Positions 39,793-50,938 of a stretch of DNA of 64,000 nt are shown here, one piece after another (within the stretch, counting starts at the first letter, position 1; the number at the start of each line of letters is the position of its first letter). This stretch comes from Psychrobacter sp. JCM 18903. GTDB lineage: Bacteria > Pseudomonadota > Gammaproteobacteria > Pseudomonadales > Moraxellaceae. Position numbers and translations under genes: made by a program. The DNA is taken from positions 124,001-188,000 of the forward strand of contig NZ_BAWJ01000003.1 of the NCBI RefSeq assembly GCF_000586475.1, read 5' to 3'. The notes below the pieces were generated by a model that did no database searches, was not told where the DNA came from, and worked only from the letters and a program-made list of their open reading frames with translations.

Positions 39793-40331
39793 AATTTCTC
39801 TCAGTAAGTCATAGATAATAATAAAATTAAACGCATAGTAACAAAAAATCCCAGACTTGGTAACTGTTAATCATAGGCTGAGTATGTTTTTCTTAAGGTA
39901 ATGGCATGCTAGCGGTCATTACTTTTTGCGGCAATATTTTTGCCACCTCATATAAGTGACGCCAAAGCGCTGAGAGTATAACAAAATTCAAGCAGCGAAT
40001 GGATGCTAGGTAGTAGTAGCGTAGCAAAAGGTATGATCAAGGATACCAAAAAACAAAGACTTAACAATAGCGTCTTATTGTGAAATGACATCATCAATGC
40101 TACTATCAAATGGCAATAATTCCCTGCATTTAGCATACGGTTTATTAGTATATAATAGATCCTATTATCTGCTGCTAAATCAGTTTTGAGCAGCGAGTTA
40201 CCATCGTTTTAGCAGATAACTAATAGCTAATTAATCATGTTTGTTTTTAATGATTTAGTATCGTTTGCTCATTATATTATTATCCCTTTTACTTTTTTCT
40301 GTTTAGGTTACCTAACTTGTTTACCACTTTT
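39793..40331. other. Divergent intergenic region, yajC to the CNNM gene
   Basis: About 540 AT-rich bases that must contain both promoters. A 62-codon hydrophobic ORF on the minus strand (39948-40136) has no ribosome site or known relatives and is not called. There is no tRNA or strong hairpin. Confidence 0.35.
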
Positions 40332-41615
40332 ATGTTTGTACCTCGTTTGTGTCGTCCGCGCGCTTGTAAAGAAGCGTCTGCTAAACCTCCTCCGACATCA
40401 CGCTATTCAAAGCGTCTTCGTCGTACCAATTCAATTGCTGGGTTATCAGCGCTGACGGCGATGCTACTATTGCCTTATCCAGCTTTTGCCGCTGATGCTT
40501 TAGCAGAGCCGACCGCGATCAGTGTGTTATTACTCATACTTTTTGTGGTTGTCGCCATCGGTATCTCGTTTGTCTGTTCATTGGCTGAGTCTGCATTACT
40601 GAGCATGACGCCGTCTTATATCGCTGATGTTCAAGAAAGCAATCCGAAAAAAGCAAATATGCTAAGACGCTTAAAGGTTGATAACATCGATCAGTCATTA
40701 GCGGCTATTTTGACTTTGAATACAGTGGCTCATACATTAGGTTCTATCGGTGCTGGTGCCCAAGCTACGATTGTGTTTGGTAGTGCATGGTTTGGACTGT
40801 TTTCTGCCATTATGACCTTGGCGATTTTGTTTTTATCTGAAATTATTCCAAAAACGCTTGGGACACTGTACTGGCGTCAACTAAGCGGTATGGTCGCTTA
40901 TTTCGTTCGAGGCATTATTCTGCTGTTGTATCCACTTATTTGGATATCAGAAAAGTTAACCAAACTGCTAGTACGTGGCAAAGAACCCCAAGCATTCAGT
41001 CGTCGTGAATTTGCGGCACTTGCCAGCATCGGTGAAGAGTCAGGACAGATTGACCCATTAGAATCGCGCATTATTCGCAATTTACTGGCATTTGGTGCGA
41101 TTAAAGTCGAAGATATCATGACCCCGCGTTCGGTGATGTTAGCGTTTGAAGAAAACAAAACAGTCGCTGAATTATTGGTTGATCGCCCAAAACTGACGTT
41201 TTCACGACTGCCAATTTATGATGGTGACTTGGATAACATCACAGGTTTTGTATTAAAAACAGACATGTTATTAGCCAAAGTAAATCATGCGATGCACAAG
41301 CCGTTGACTCAGTTTAAACGTGACATTACTTTTGTTTTTTCAAAAATGAAACTGTTTGATTTGTTAGAGCTGATGCTAAAAAACCGTATTCATATCGCTA
41401 TTACAGTCGGTGAGTATGGTGAAGTTAAAGGTTTGGTTACTTTAGAAGATGTGTTTGAGACTTTATTGGGACTTGAGATTGTGGATGAAATAGACCGCGT
41501 CGAAGACATGCAAGCACTGGCTCGACAAATGATGGACAGACGAGTAGAGCGATTGGGTATGAAGCTTAGTGATGATGAACAACAATACGAAGATAATAGT
41601 ACGGACGCTAAGTAA
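40332..41615 (+). CDS. CNNM/CBS-domain membrane protein (hemolysin C-like)
   Basis: About 427 residues. Membrane DUF21/CNNM domain (CSLAESALLSMTPSYIADVQ, then LTLNTVAHTLGSIGAGAQA and FLSEIIPKTLGTLYW), then paired CBS domains (VEDIMTPRSVMLAFEENKTV, GLVTLEDVFETLLGLEIVDE). No C-terminal CorC_HlyC domain is evident. Homologues are linked to magnesium or cobalt handling. The N-terminus has an odd Arg/Lys-rich 45-residue lead before a hydrophobic stretch ending AFAAD. ATG 40332 is used; TTG 40317 and a later ATG near 40461 are alternatives. Confidence 0.82.
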   Translation: MFVPRLCRPRACKEASAKPPPTSRYSKRLRRTNSIAGLSALTAMLLLPYPAFAADALAEPTAISVLLLILFVVVAIGISFVCSLAESALLSMTPSYIADVQESNPKKANMLRRLKVDNIDQSLAAILTLNTVAHTLGSIGAGAQATIVFGSAWFGLFSAIMTLAILFLSEIIPKTLGTLYWRQLSGMVAYFVRGIILLLYPLIWISEKLTKLLVRGKEPQAFSRREFAALASIGEESGQIDPLESRIIRNLLAFGAIKVEDIMTPRSVMLAFEENKTVAELLVDRPKLTFSRLPIYDGDLDNITGFVLKTDMLLAKVNHAMHKPLTQFKRDITFVFSKMKLFDLLELMLKNRIHIAITVGEYGEVKGLVTLEDVFETLLGLEIVDEIDRVEDMQALARQMMDRRVERLGMKLSDDEQQYEDNSTDAK

Positions 41616-42060
41616 GCTTCAGTTTGGCTTATTAAATTAGAATTAAATTGACAGAAAGCGATCTAAAATTAGGGCGAAAACAGAGTCGTGTACTGCGTAA
41701 GTGGCTCAGTTAATATATTTTGTATTTATGATAACGATGGGCAGTGATTTGTATTTCCAGAAATAATTGTGCCATATGGTTGGTATTTTAGTATTCGCAA
41801 TAATTACACAGGGTGTCACATAGCTGTGAGAATTGAATGATAGTCTCACTCTATGGTAAAAGTACGCTGTCATCATTAATAAGTAGGTGATGATTAAACA
41901 GATATTTTTCACAAGTAGAATGAAGAGGGCACACGCTAGCCAGTGCTCGCTTCATTTATCATGATGTTAATGAGTAATAAACGACTACTATATTTAATCA
42001 ATAAAAAACGTTAGTCATCAAAAGATGGCAACAACGATAACAGCATTGCTAAGGATTATG
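41616..42060. other. Intergenic region before the NTF2-like gene
   Basis: About 445 AT-rich bases. No ORF, strong hairpin or known motif seen. Confidence 0.35.
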
Positions 42061-42554
42061 ATGAAACGATTATGGGGAAAAGGGCTTTTGGCATTATTGC
42101 TAAAAAGTGCCAGCGTGGCGGCGGTAGTGACCGTTGTAAGTACTGTGAGTATCAGTGCACAAGCGGCAGCCATGACCGAAGCTTTGGTGCAGAACTATAT
42201 AGCAGCAATGAAGTCATCAGCGAATAGCCAAAATGTCAATCAGGTCGCGCGTCTTGTCTCTGACGATGCACTGATTTCATTATCTAGAAAAGGTAAATCT
42301 ACCAGTTAGATAAAGATGCTTATTTAAAGTTGTTGCAAAATAGTTGGAATAACACCTCTAATTACCGTTATGATATTTCTGTGGATAACATCGTTATTAC
42401 GGGCGATCAGGCCAAAGCCAATGTAACGACCAATGAGAGCTGGGTGAAAGATGGTAAAAATGTCTCATTTGTCACTACCTCAAGAGTGACGCTGACGTTA
42501 TCGACTGGTAATGCGGTGCTGCTACGTGCCGTATCACAAGTAACGATTAATTAA
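42061..42554 (+). CDS. Secreted NTF2-like protein of unknown function (apparent frameshift)
   Basis: 164 residues after repair. A Sec signal peptide (Lys/Arg start, hydrophobic core, cleavage near SAQAAA) is followed by a domain with the helix-strand order of NTF2/SnoaL-like folds (LVQNYIAAMKSSANSQNVNQ, then NIVITGDQAKANVTTNESWV). The frame breaks at 42305-42306: one more T gives GKSTSLDKDAYLKLLQNSW. As given, the product stops at 42309. AAGGA precedes the tandem ATGs at 42058/42061. It is likely periplasmic; role unknown. Confidence 0.72.
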
Positions 42555-42905
42555 TCGTTACTCGACCAATAACCCAGTACTAGCTAGTCAGCAATTAGGC
42601 ATTATCAGTAATTAGGTATTAATTGATTATCCATTGATTAAGAAACGTCTTGATCAGTGGATAATCAAAGAAAATAGTGCATTAATCAGGCTCTTCGAAA
42701 GCTAAGCATTCCATCATAAATAACCATACAGATTCACAATGTTGAATAATTAAATGATTGATTGCATTTCGTGAGAGGTCTAAAAATTAACTCAACTTAT
42801 GATGATTATCTTTTTATATTAGACTGGTCTTTGCTTCACATTGCATACTATACTAGCAAGCAACTTTATCTTATCACTTTCTGTCGTTAGGAAACTTCCA
42901 ATATC
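42555..42905. other. Intergenic region with a 21-bp perfect stem-loop
   Basis: 42623-42643 pairs along its whole length with 42648-42668 (two G-T pairs), closing on a 4-base loop AACG. There is no T tract on either strand. The rest is AT-rich, leading to the mltD promoter. Confidence 0.7.
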
Positions 42906-45904
42906 ATGTCTACTGTGCTATCAAAATCTCGCTCATTTATTGCGTTGCCATTGACGCTTGCGGTATCAACTCTACTTATCAGTGCTTGTAGCAATACGTC
43001 AGCGGTAAAAAAGGGTGCGACCAATAGCTCATCTGTTATTACTAAACGCCCAGCTACTAAAGCGCCTGCAGCAAGCAGCAGTACGGACTATTCAACGGCA
43101 TATTTAGATGCAGATAGCTTGGATGAGTTAGCCGATTTACTCGAAGCCACTGACATGACTATGGTGGAAGGCAACAAACTTGCTATTCAGCAGTATGGTG
43201 ATTTATGGAGTCGCTTACGTGCTGGCTATCGTATGAATGGCGGTCAGCCGACTTATAATCAGCGTATTGAAGGGCAAAAAAGCTGGTTTACCAGTCGACA
43301 AGACTATTTAAATCGTTTAACTGCACGTGCCAGTCGCTATATCTATCACACCGTACGAGAAGCTGAGCGTCGTAATATCCCGACAGAGCTGGCTTTGTTA
43401 CCTGTCATTGAGAGCTCTTACGATCCAAGTGGTACCAGTAGTGCGGCAGCAGCAGGCTTATGGCAGTTCATTCCAAGTACGGGTCGTATTTATGGTTTGA
43501 ATCAAAGCAGTACCTATGATGGTCGCCGTGATGTCATCGAATCAACTCGCGCCGCTTATGACTTCTTGACCGCACTACATAACCAGTTTGGCAGTTGGGA
43601 GTTAGCATTGGCCGCTTATAATGCGGGTCCTGGTCGCGTGCAAAAGGCCATTGATGCTAATAGAGCTCAGGGTTTACCGACAGATTATTGGTCTCTGAGA
43701 TTGCTACTGAAACGATGAACTACGTACCGCGTTTCTTGGCGGTAGCGGAAATTGTTGCTAAGCCTGAGCAATATGGTGTCTACTTGCCTGCTATTGCCAA
43801 CCGTCAGCATTTCCGTAGTGTGCCAGTGAATTATGGCGTGAGTTTGGCTGAAGTTGCGCAAATGACAGGCGTGAGCTACGACGAATTAGAAAGGTTAAAT
43901 ACGGCCTTAACGTCAGGGCGTGTTGATTCTTCTGGTCCCCAGCGTATTATTATTCCTAATGATGTGAGTCTTAATACCGATGTTAAATTGAGCTCATTGA
44001 GAGGCAATGGTACGGGCAATATACTGGCATCGAGTAATACAAGCACACCGAGTAGCACGACCACGACGCCAAGCTATAATAACAAACCCTATACTGGCTC
44101 TTCACTACCATCGACAGGTAGTGCCTTGGCTGATTATGCTGCAAGTGCTAGTGTGCCGCAGCAAACGACCAGTTATATATCACCGTCAGCCACACCTACT
44201 AGCAGCTCTGTCTACAGTAATAATGCCTCGGTGCGTACTGAGCCACCATTGAGTACGGCAGAAACCAACAAGATCAATGCTGAGCTAAAAAGCAGCAACA
44301 GTCTACCGACCACCTCTGCTCAAATTACACAGAATAATACGATTGTCCAAGAACCACCACTGAGCAAAGAAGAGCGTGATTTTATTGCCAATCAAATTCG
44401 CAGTAACACGCCTGAAACCAATGTGATCAATGCTGATGGTAATATTAATTTATCCGCAGTACAGACGCAGCAGTCTATTCTAGAAGCCAGTGGCGAAGAG
44501 AAAAAGCTTAGCTTTGCAAAAACATCAGTAAGCAAGCCAAAACCGCAAGGTGCACGTACCACTTATACCGTCAAGCGTGGTGATACCTTGTCTAATATTG
44601 CCAGTCGTGCGGGTGTCAGTTGGCGCGATATCGCTGAATGGAATCAAATAGATGCCAGCTCTAAGCTGCTATCAGGCAGTACCTTATACTTATACAATGC
44701 AAAAACTATCGAACCGTTAAGCACAGCTAACAATACCGCGGCAAGCCAACCAGAGAGCTATGTAGTACAAAGCGGCGATACGCTGATTGGTACTGCTAAC
44801 CGCTTTGGTCTATCGGTGACTCAGTTGGCAACCTACAATAATTTGAGTAGTAGAGCGGATTTACTACGTGGTCAAAAGCTATGGCTGATATCAGGTAAGG
44901 TGACTGCGCCAGTGACCACACCTGCCGCTCCCTCGACCAAGCCAAGTAAAGCAAGCACCGCTACTAAGAACTATAAAGTAAAAGCGGGCGATGGCTTGAT
45001 TGCTCTCGCACGTCAGTTCAATGTTTCAACTGATACACTTGCCAGCCTCAATAATATGAGCACTACAAGCTCACTATATGTTGGTCAAACTCTAAAAGTA
45101 CCTGCAAGTGTCGATTTCGATGCAGCAAACACCTCAAGTTCTAGTAGCCGTAACAGCAGCTCAAGTTCGGTGGCAACCACCAATTATAAAGTAAAATCTG
45201 GCGATACTTTGATTGGCATTGCCAATAGCGTAGGTATCAGTCCAGCTGAGCTTGCGGCGGTGAATAGCAACTTTGATGCAAAAGCACGCTTACAACGTGG
45301 TCAAACCATCAAAGTACCCGTGTCTAAAGGATTGGTTGATCGTCAGCTAAATGATAAAGCTGTCAGTTATAAAGTAAAATCAGGCGATACTTTAATAGGC
45401 GTGGCTCAACGTTATAATATCGGTCTTAGTGACTTGGCAACAGCGAACAACCTGAAAACCAACTCTAATTTGATACTCGGTCGTACGATTACGATTCCTG
45501 CCAGTGGCAGCGTTGTAACGACCTCTAGTAGCAATAACCAAAGCAGTAGTTCGGCTAGTAGCACTGCCGCGACTAGCACAGCGAGCAGTGGCAAAAAATT
45601 GGGCAACACCGAGAGCTATAAAGTTAAATCCGGTGATGGCTTGATTGCTTTGGCACGTCAATTTGGTGTTTCGATAGACGACTTGGCTGCGACCAACGAT
45701 CTCGCGACCAATGCCCAATTACAGCGTGGACAAACGCTTAAAGTGCCAAAGCTCACAGTGAGCTACACCGTTGGGTCAGGAGACAGTTTGATTGGCTTAG
45801 CACGTAAATATGGCGTCTCTACGCAAGAATTGGCTGAGATGAATAATATCGCGGCGGATACGATGCTACAGCGTGGTCAGCGCCTGACTGTACCTAATCG
45901 TTAA
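42906..45904 (+). CDS. mltD: Membrane-bound lytic murein transglycosylase D with many LysM repeats (apparent frameshift)
   Basis: About 999 residues after repair, roughly twice E. coli MltD. A lipobox LLISAC is followed by an SLT catalytic domain (ELALLPVIESSYDPSGTSSA with catalytic Glu, AAAGLWQFIPSTGR, LALAAYNAGPGRV). It ends in a long Ser/Thr-rich region with seven clear LysM modules (each YxVxxGDxLxxxAxxxxV...L..GQxLxVP) plus one degenerate module. It cleaves peptidoglycan to anhydro-muropeptides at the outer membrane. The frame breaks at 43704: adding one C gives WSLRLPTETMNYVPR. A strong terminator follows. Confidence 0.93.
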
Positions 45905-45965
45905 GAATAAGCGGCTTAGTGGAATAATAGCTAAGTAAATACGATTAAGACAGATCATTCTGCAC

Positions 45966-46000
45966 AAAAAAGCTGCTCTTTATAAGAGCAGCTTTTTTTA
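45966..46000 (+). terminator. Rho-independent terminator after mltD
   Basis: AAAAAAGCTGCTCTT / AAGAGCAGCTTTTTT stem with a very short loop. The symmetry also serves the convergent mltF. Confidence 0.88.
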
Positions 46001-46043
46001 TCTATAAAATTCAATTCTCAAAATATCTAATAATATTTATCAA

Positions 46044-47251
46044 CTAGACAGTTTGAGTTTTGATAGTTTCAAGATAACTTCTAATGTTGCTAACATAATG
46101 CATCGCTTGACCATAACGACTATTGGCAGCTTTATTGTCACCTAAGTACGCATAAACGTTCGCCCAGCTTTTATCATCAATACCTTGATCTCGCAGTTTA
46201 CGCTGAATACTCTTTACTGCATTTGGTCCCATGTTGTAGCCAGCCAGCGCAAACCAAATACGATCTGTCTTTGGCACATCAGCAAAGTCATCTTTCATTT
46301 GCTCTAAATAACGCGCGCCGCCGCCGATACTTTGGTAGGGATCGACGCGATCTGAGACGCCATTGCTTTGGCTGTATTATTGGTCAACATCATGAGACCA
46401 CGCACACCCGTTGGCGATACAGCATTGGCATCAAGGTGTGATTCTTGATAACCCATGGCCACCAATAATTCCCAATCATGATTATAATTGCGTGCTTGCT
46501 CTTCAAAAGACGATTGATAATCAGGCAGTTTTTCGGTCAACGTTTTTTGGAAATGATCTTGGCTATAGGCGTCTTTCAGCAAGTTTTGATTGTAAAAGGC
46601 AGCAAGTTTTTGTGTGTTTTTCAGCTTAATACTGTCACATAAAAAGTAACTGGCTTTTTGTGATAATGGGTCATTGGATGAATTGAACGTCCAACTGACT
46701 TTTGGATGTAAACCATTCTTTGTTAAGCTGGCGTCATAGCCGCAACTGATGTTGATAGAGGATAAGTTAAACTTGCTCTTTAACTGTGTACTGGCCGTTG
46801 TTAATGCCATGTCTACCTCTCCCGATCTCAGCGCCTTTAGAGCAGTTTCTTCATTGGCATACGCTTTTAGATCGATATCAACGCCAAGCTCGTCAGCATA
46901 AGTACGTACCAAATCAAAACCAAAGCCATGTTGAAAACCGTCAGTCGCAAAATAAGTGCTGTCACCGGGGACGGCAGCGATGGTTAACGTGCTTTCTAGC
47001 ATGACGTTATCATAGGCTGGCACTGGCGCACGCATCGTCGTCAGACTCTCAGCAGGTAAAGAGAGAAGGGCAATACTAGAAACTTGCGCCAGCTTTTTGG
47101 TTCTAGAAAAACGACTCGATGTCGTCGGGGTAATGGATGAAACGATGTTACTTTTAGTGTTCGGTTGGCGTTTAGATGGACGCAGTAAATAAGAAATACG
47201 GCGTCTAGCCCCTTGCGCAGATACTTTCACACGATAAGTAATACGCTGCAT
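46044..47251 (-). CDS. mltF: Lytic transglycosylase MltF-like (apparent frameshift)
   Basis: 402 residues after repair. A periplasmic solute-binding-like domain ([20 protein letters not shown], then [20 protein letters not shown] and GEVDMALTT) is followed by an SLT domain ([19 protein letters not shown] with catalytic Glu, [19 protein letters not shown]). This two-domain order is MltF. The frame breaks at 46360-46361: one more G restores [20 protein letters not shown]. The N-terminus is Arg/Lys/Ser-rich with one hydrophobic segment and no clear lipobox, so anchoring differs from E. coli MltF. Convergent with mltD. Confidence 0.88.
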
Positions 47252-48316
47252 GGATGTCTCCTGATTTTAGCCATCCTGCTTACCGTAAAACGCTTATGAA
47301 TGTAGGCTTATAAAGTAGTCATACATCGATGTCGCATTTTAGACAACCACACACTTCTTAATAAGATAAGTGCGTCGTCATCTTGCTTAATAATAGTGCC
47401 GCTAATGAATTTTTATCAGATGTAGCGGTGCAGTTTTTAATTAGCTGGTTATCTACTGGCGTATTCGGTGTATCACATAAGAGGGCTAAAAAATCTCTCA
47501 AAATATCAATATAAAACATCGATATAAAGTATCAATACAAAATGATGAACGCACAACACCGCGAAGGATATAAATCGGATGATTCCTTCATCGATGCATA
47601 GATGGGGCTAAGAATGAAACAACTATATATTAAACATAGGTAAGGTCATGAACTAAGTTATTGAGACAAAAACATAAAATGAGCGGGGTGCTTATACACT
47701 CAGCTTTTCTATGCTGATATTAATGACCATAGCCTCTTCAAATCATTTGTAATAGAGTCAACAGTGATTAATTTTTTGTCCAGCAATAAGGGTAAGCAAG
47801 TCGCTATTTTCATTACTAATAAAAAAATGACAGAAAATTTACTCAAACATTCTATCAATCAGCGGTTGCTAACCCAGTATCGCGACACTTAAATCAAGAT
47901 AGACCATGCTGCTGAAAATATATCACGCACAGTGTATCTATTAGTAAACCGTCCAAAACCTCGCTATCTATATGACCTCAATAGCTATACAACATAGTGA
48001 GATTTTAGGCGGTTATACTCATTTAAGTACCATAACCGGAAGCTGTAATAAATGGGAAGCCTCATGACAAGACATTCTTTCTTCGGATATTAATATGCGG
48101 ATATTCCTTGGATTATTCAAGTGTGGTTAAGAAATTAGCGATAAAACTTAACAATTGGGCTATAGACGGTTAAAAATGCCCTTGTTATTGGTACACTATT
48201 GAAAATTGAAGCCGCAAAAATTATGCATACTGGACAACAATACTGATTATTATTAGTATTGTTTTCCGAAAATTATTCTAAATTTAGATAGCTATGAGTA
48301 GAGTTGAGGACACAGT
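47252..48316. other. Unusually long gene-free region (about 1.07 kb)
   Basis: No ORF longer than about 45 codons with a credible start. A low-GC stem-loop AACAATACT / AGTATTGTT (48237-48245 and 48255-48263) is the only structure I noticed. No tRNA, terminator T tract, IS end or obvious protein remnant was recognised. Confidence 0.4.
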
Positions 48317-49150
48317 TTAAGCAGGATTATCAATATCTACAAAGGTCACGGGTATGCCAAATGCTTGAGAAACTATGTGACCGAGTGCTTGAATACCGCC
48401 GCGTTCTGTCGCGTGATGTCCACAAGCGAAATAATCAATGCCCAGCTCACGGGCAATATGGGTGGTACGTTCTGATATTTCGCCAGAGATAAAGGCGTCA
48501 CAGCCCATCAATGCAGCTTGTTCGATCATATCTTGTGCGCCGCCCGTACAAATGCCCACGTGTTCGATAATTCTGTTATTATCGATATGAGCGCTTGTAC
48601 TATTCGGTGCGCTATAATTGGCAGAGATATGCAATGGCAATCGTCCTAGCGTCTGGGTAATGTGAGTAATGAGGCTTTGAGCATTCTGCGGGGTACAAGT
48701 GGCGATATTACCCACTGGATGCGACTCACTAGGGTATAAAGCGCCGATAACGGTCATGTTTAATGCGTCAGCCAGCTTGGCATTATTACCAATGACAGGA
48801 TGGGCATCGAGCGGCAGATGATAACCAATCAAAGAGATACCATGCTGCATAAGTTTACGGATACGCTGACCTTTCATGCCAGTGATGGGGGCAGGTTCGC
48901 CTTTCCAAAAATAACCATGATGCACCATAATGGCGTCTGCATTGTCAGCAATCGCCGCATCAATCAACGCCTCACAAGCCGTTACACCAGTGATGATGCG
49001 CTTGATAGGTCGACCCCCATCTACTTGTAAACCATTAGGGGCATAATCTTTAAAAGCATCTGCTGATAAATAGTCATCACAGAATGTGGTCAGCGCTTGA
49101 ACGGTAATGGCGGTATCTGAGGGCTCGGTTGAGATATTGTGTGTGGTCAT
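48317..49150 (-). CDS. Nif3-like dinuclear metal-centre protein
   Basis: 277 residues. The family pairs of metal-binding His are seen: AIMVHHGYFWKGEP and FACGHHATERGGI; the start FCDDYLSADAFKDYAPNGLQV is typical. YbgI/Nif3 proteins form a toroidal hexamer; E. coli YbgI has been linked to DNA-lesion processing, but the biochemical role is unsettled. It is divergent from a DegS/AlgW-like protease, an arrangement also known in pseudomonads. Confidence 0.9.
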   Translation of the reverse strand: MTTHNISTEPSDTAITVQALTTFCDDYLSADAFKDYAPNGLQVDGGRPIKRIITGVTACEALIDAAIADNADAIMVHHGYFWKGEPAPITGMKGQRIRKLMQHGISLIGYHLPLDAHPVIGNNAKLADALNMTVIGALYPSESHPVGNIATCTPQNAQSLITHITQTLGRLPLHISANYSAPNSTSAHIDNNRIIEHVGICTGGAQDMIEQAALMGCDAFISGEISERTTHIARELGIDYFACGHHATERGGIQALGHIVSQAFGIPVTFVDIDNPA

Positions 49151-49467
49151 GGTATTCCCTTATAATTGATTCAGTGGGGCAAGCATTTATGGCTAAGATA
49201 TGGCTTTTGATAATGAGTATTTTAACATGTGGCTATAGTAGGATAGATAATCCTACTCACTGAAATGGTACACGATACGTTACAACTGGGTAGTATTGGC
49301 GGTTATAATTTATACATGTAAGCGTGCCGTATAGATAGTGCATAAAAAAACAACCATCTAGTGGGCTGTGAACGTTTGATAAATGCTGCTCAATGCATCC
49401 TAATATACACCATGCTTCTCACCTTATTCATCTTCGTCTGTTTGTATCAAATTTATAGAGGTTTTAT

Positions 49468-50796
49468 ATGTCGTCATCTCGGAACACCAGCAGCAAGGCG
49501 TCTGTATTAAAATGGTTACCTTGGGTTTTATTGCTAGTCGTGATTGCCGCATTTATTTGGTTGTTTGCGAGTATGAAGACGGCATCAGAGCAGGCATGGG
49601 AGCCGCCCAGAACCACACCTGCTGAGCAGCAAGCGTCAGCACCTGTTTCTGATACACCCGCAGCGATTTCTTCTTATCATAATGCGGTTGCTCGCGCCTC
49701 ACGATCAGTCGTGAATATCTACACCACGCAAACGATGGCAGAGCATCCTTATATGAATGATCCTGTGTTGCGCCGCTTTTTTGAGTTCCATGGTGCACCG
49801 TCAGAAGAGCAGGGCAATACCAATTTAGGCTCTGGGGTGATTGTCTCAGAAGATGGCTATATCGTGACCAATGCCCATGTGATCGAAAAAGCCGATGAAA
49901 TTACGGTCGCCTTTAATGATGGTCGTAAGAGCCGCGCTAGAATCGTTGGTACAGATCCAGACAGTGATTTGGCAGTGATTAAAGTAGATATGACCGGCTT
50001 GGCACCACTTGGTTTCCGTAAAGAACCTATCCGAGTTGGCGATGTCGCATTAGCGATTGGTAATCCGTTCGGTGTCGGTCAAACGGTAACGCAAGGGATT
50101 ATCTCGGCGACAGGACGTACTGGGCTTGGGGTCAACAAGTTTGAAGACTTTATCCAGACCGATGCAGCGATTAACCCAGGTAATTCGGGCGGCGCACTCG
50201 TTGATGCTTTTGGTGAATTAATTGGTATTAATACGGCCATTTACTCACGCTCTGGCGGCTCTATGGGTATCGGTTTTGCTATTCCTACCGCTATCGTTGA
50301 GCAAGTGATGAATGCCATTATCAAAGATGGTAAGGTGAGCCGTGGTTGGTTGGGGATTGAGATACAGTCACAGTTACGTGACCCAACGCAGCTTGAAACC
50401 TCGACTGGGGTAGAAGTGCTTAATGTCGTTCCTAAGAGTCCTGCTGCGAAGAGTGGTCTGCGTATCGGCGATATTATTTTGACGATTGACGGCGTCGAGA
50501 TGACGGATGCCAATACCTTGATTCAGTATGTCGCTCGTAAAGCACCGAATACCACGCTGAATGCGCAAATATTACGCCGTGGCAAAAATGCGCAAGTCAA
50601 AATACTGTTAGAAGAGCGTCCAGCACAAGAGCCTATGGAACGTCCGGTTGTGATTCTTGATGAAAATGTTGGTGGTATAGAAGATCCAAATCTACAAGGT
50701 GAGAGACAAGACGTGCCGATGATGTCAGAAGCCGAGCGTGACCGTATGCGTGAAGAGCTGTTGCAGTTATTTGAAAGAGATGGTGCGCCTTTATAA
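49468..50796 (+). CDS. Trypsin-like periplasmic protease of the DegS/AlgW type
   Basis: 442 residues. One N-terminal membrane anchor (VLKWLPWVLLLVVIAAFIWL), then the trypsin-like domain with the His (VTNAHVIEKAD), Asp (DSDLAVIKV) and Ser (NPGNSGGALVDAFG) of the triad, and a single PDZ domain (about 300-385). An anchor plus one PDZ fits DegS, which cuts anti-sigma factors in envelope stress, rather than the two-PDZ DegP. A C-terminal tail of about 50 residues, rich in Glu/Pro/Arg, is longer than in DegS. A strong terminator follows. Confidence 0.88.
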   Translation: MSSSRNTSSKASVLKWLPWVLLLVVIAAFIWLFASMKTASEQAWEPPRTTPAEQQASAPVSDTPAAISSYHNAVARASRSVVNIYTTQTMAEHPYMNDPVLRRFFEFHGAPSEEQGNTNLGSGVIVSEDGYIVTNAHVIEKADEITVAFNDGRKSRARIVGTDPDSDLAVIKVDMTGLAPLGFRKEPIRVGDVALAIGNPFGVGQTVTQGIISATGRTGLGVNKFEDFIQTDAAINPGNSGGALVDAFGELIGINTAIYSRSGGSMGIGFAIPTAIVEQVMNAIIKDGKVSRGWLGIEIQSQLRDPTQLETSTGVEVLNVVPKSPAAKSGLRIGDIILTIDGVEMTDANTLIQYVARKAPNTTLNAQILRRGKNAQVKILLEERPAQEPMERPVVILDENVGGIEDPNLQGERQDVPMMSEAERDRMREELLQLFERDGAPL

Positions 50797-50868
50797 TGCC
50801 ACTCTTCATCACATAAAGCTCAATCAAAATAAGCTTAGTCAAAATGGCTTGAACGGTTTATAGACAGT

Positions 50869-50905
50869 AAAAAAGCGCGTTATCTTGAAGATAACGCGCT
50901 TTTTG
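50869..50905 (+). terminator. Rho-independent terminator after the DegS-like gene
   Basis: AAAAAGCGCGTTATCTT / AAGATAACGCGCTTTTT, a near-perfect stem in a position serving both convergent genes. Confidence 0.88.
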
Positions 50906-50938
50906 TTTCGACTTTTGTTAGCACTACTTTTGTTGGTA

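Noticed and set aside
39948-40136. 62-codon hydrophobic minus-strand ORF upstream of yajC
   Set aside because: No ribosome binding site and no recognisable family; AT-rich DNA easily gives hydrophobic chance ORFs.
47764-47892. 42-codon GTG-start ORF in the large gene-free region
   Set aside because: Too short, weak start, no pattern suggesting a real protein.
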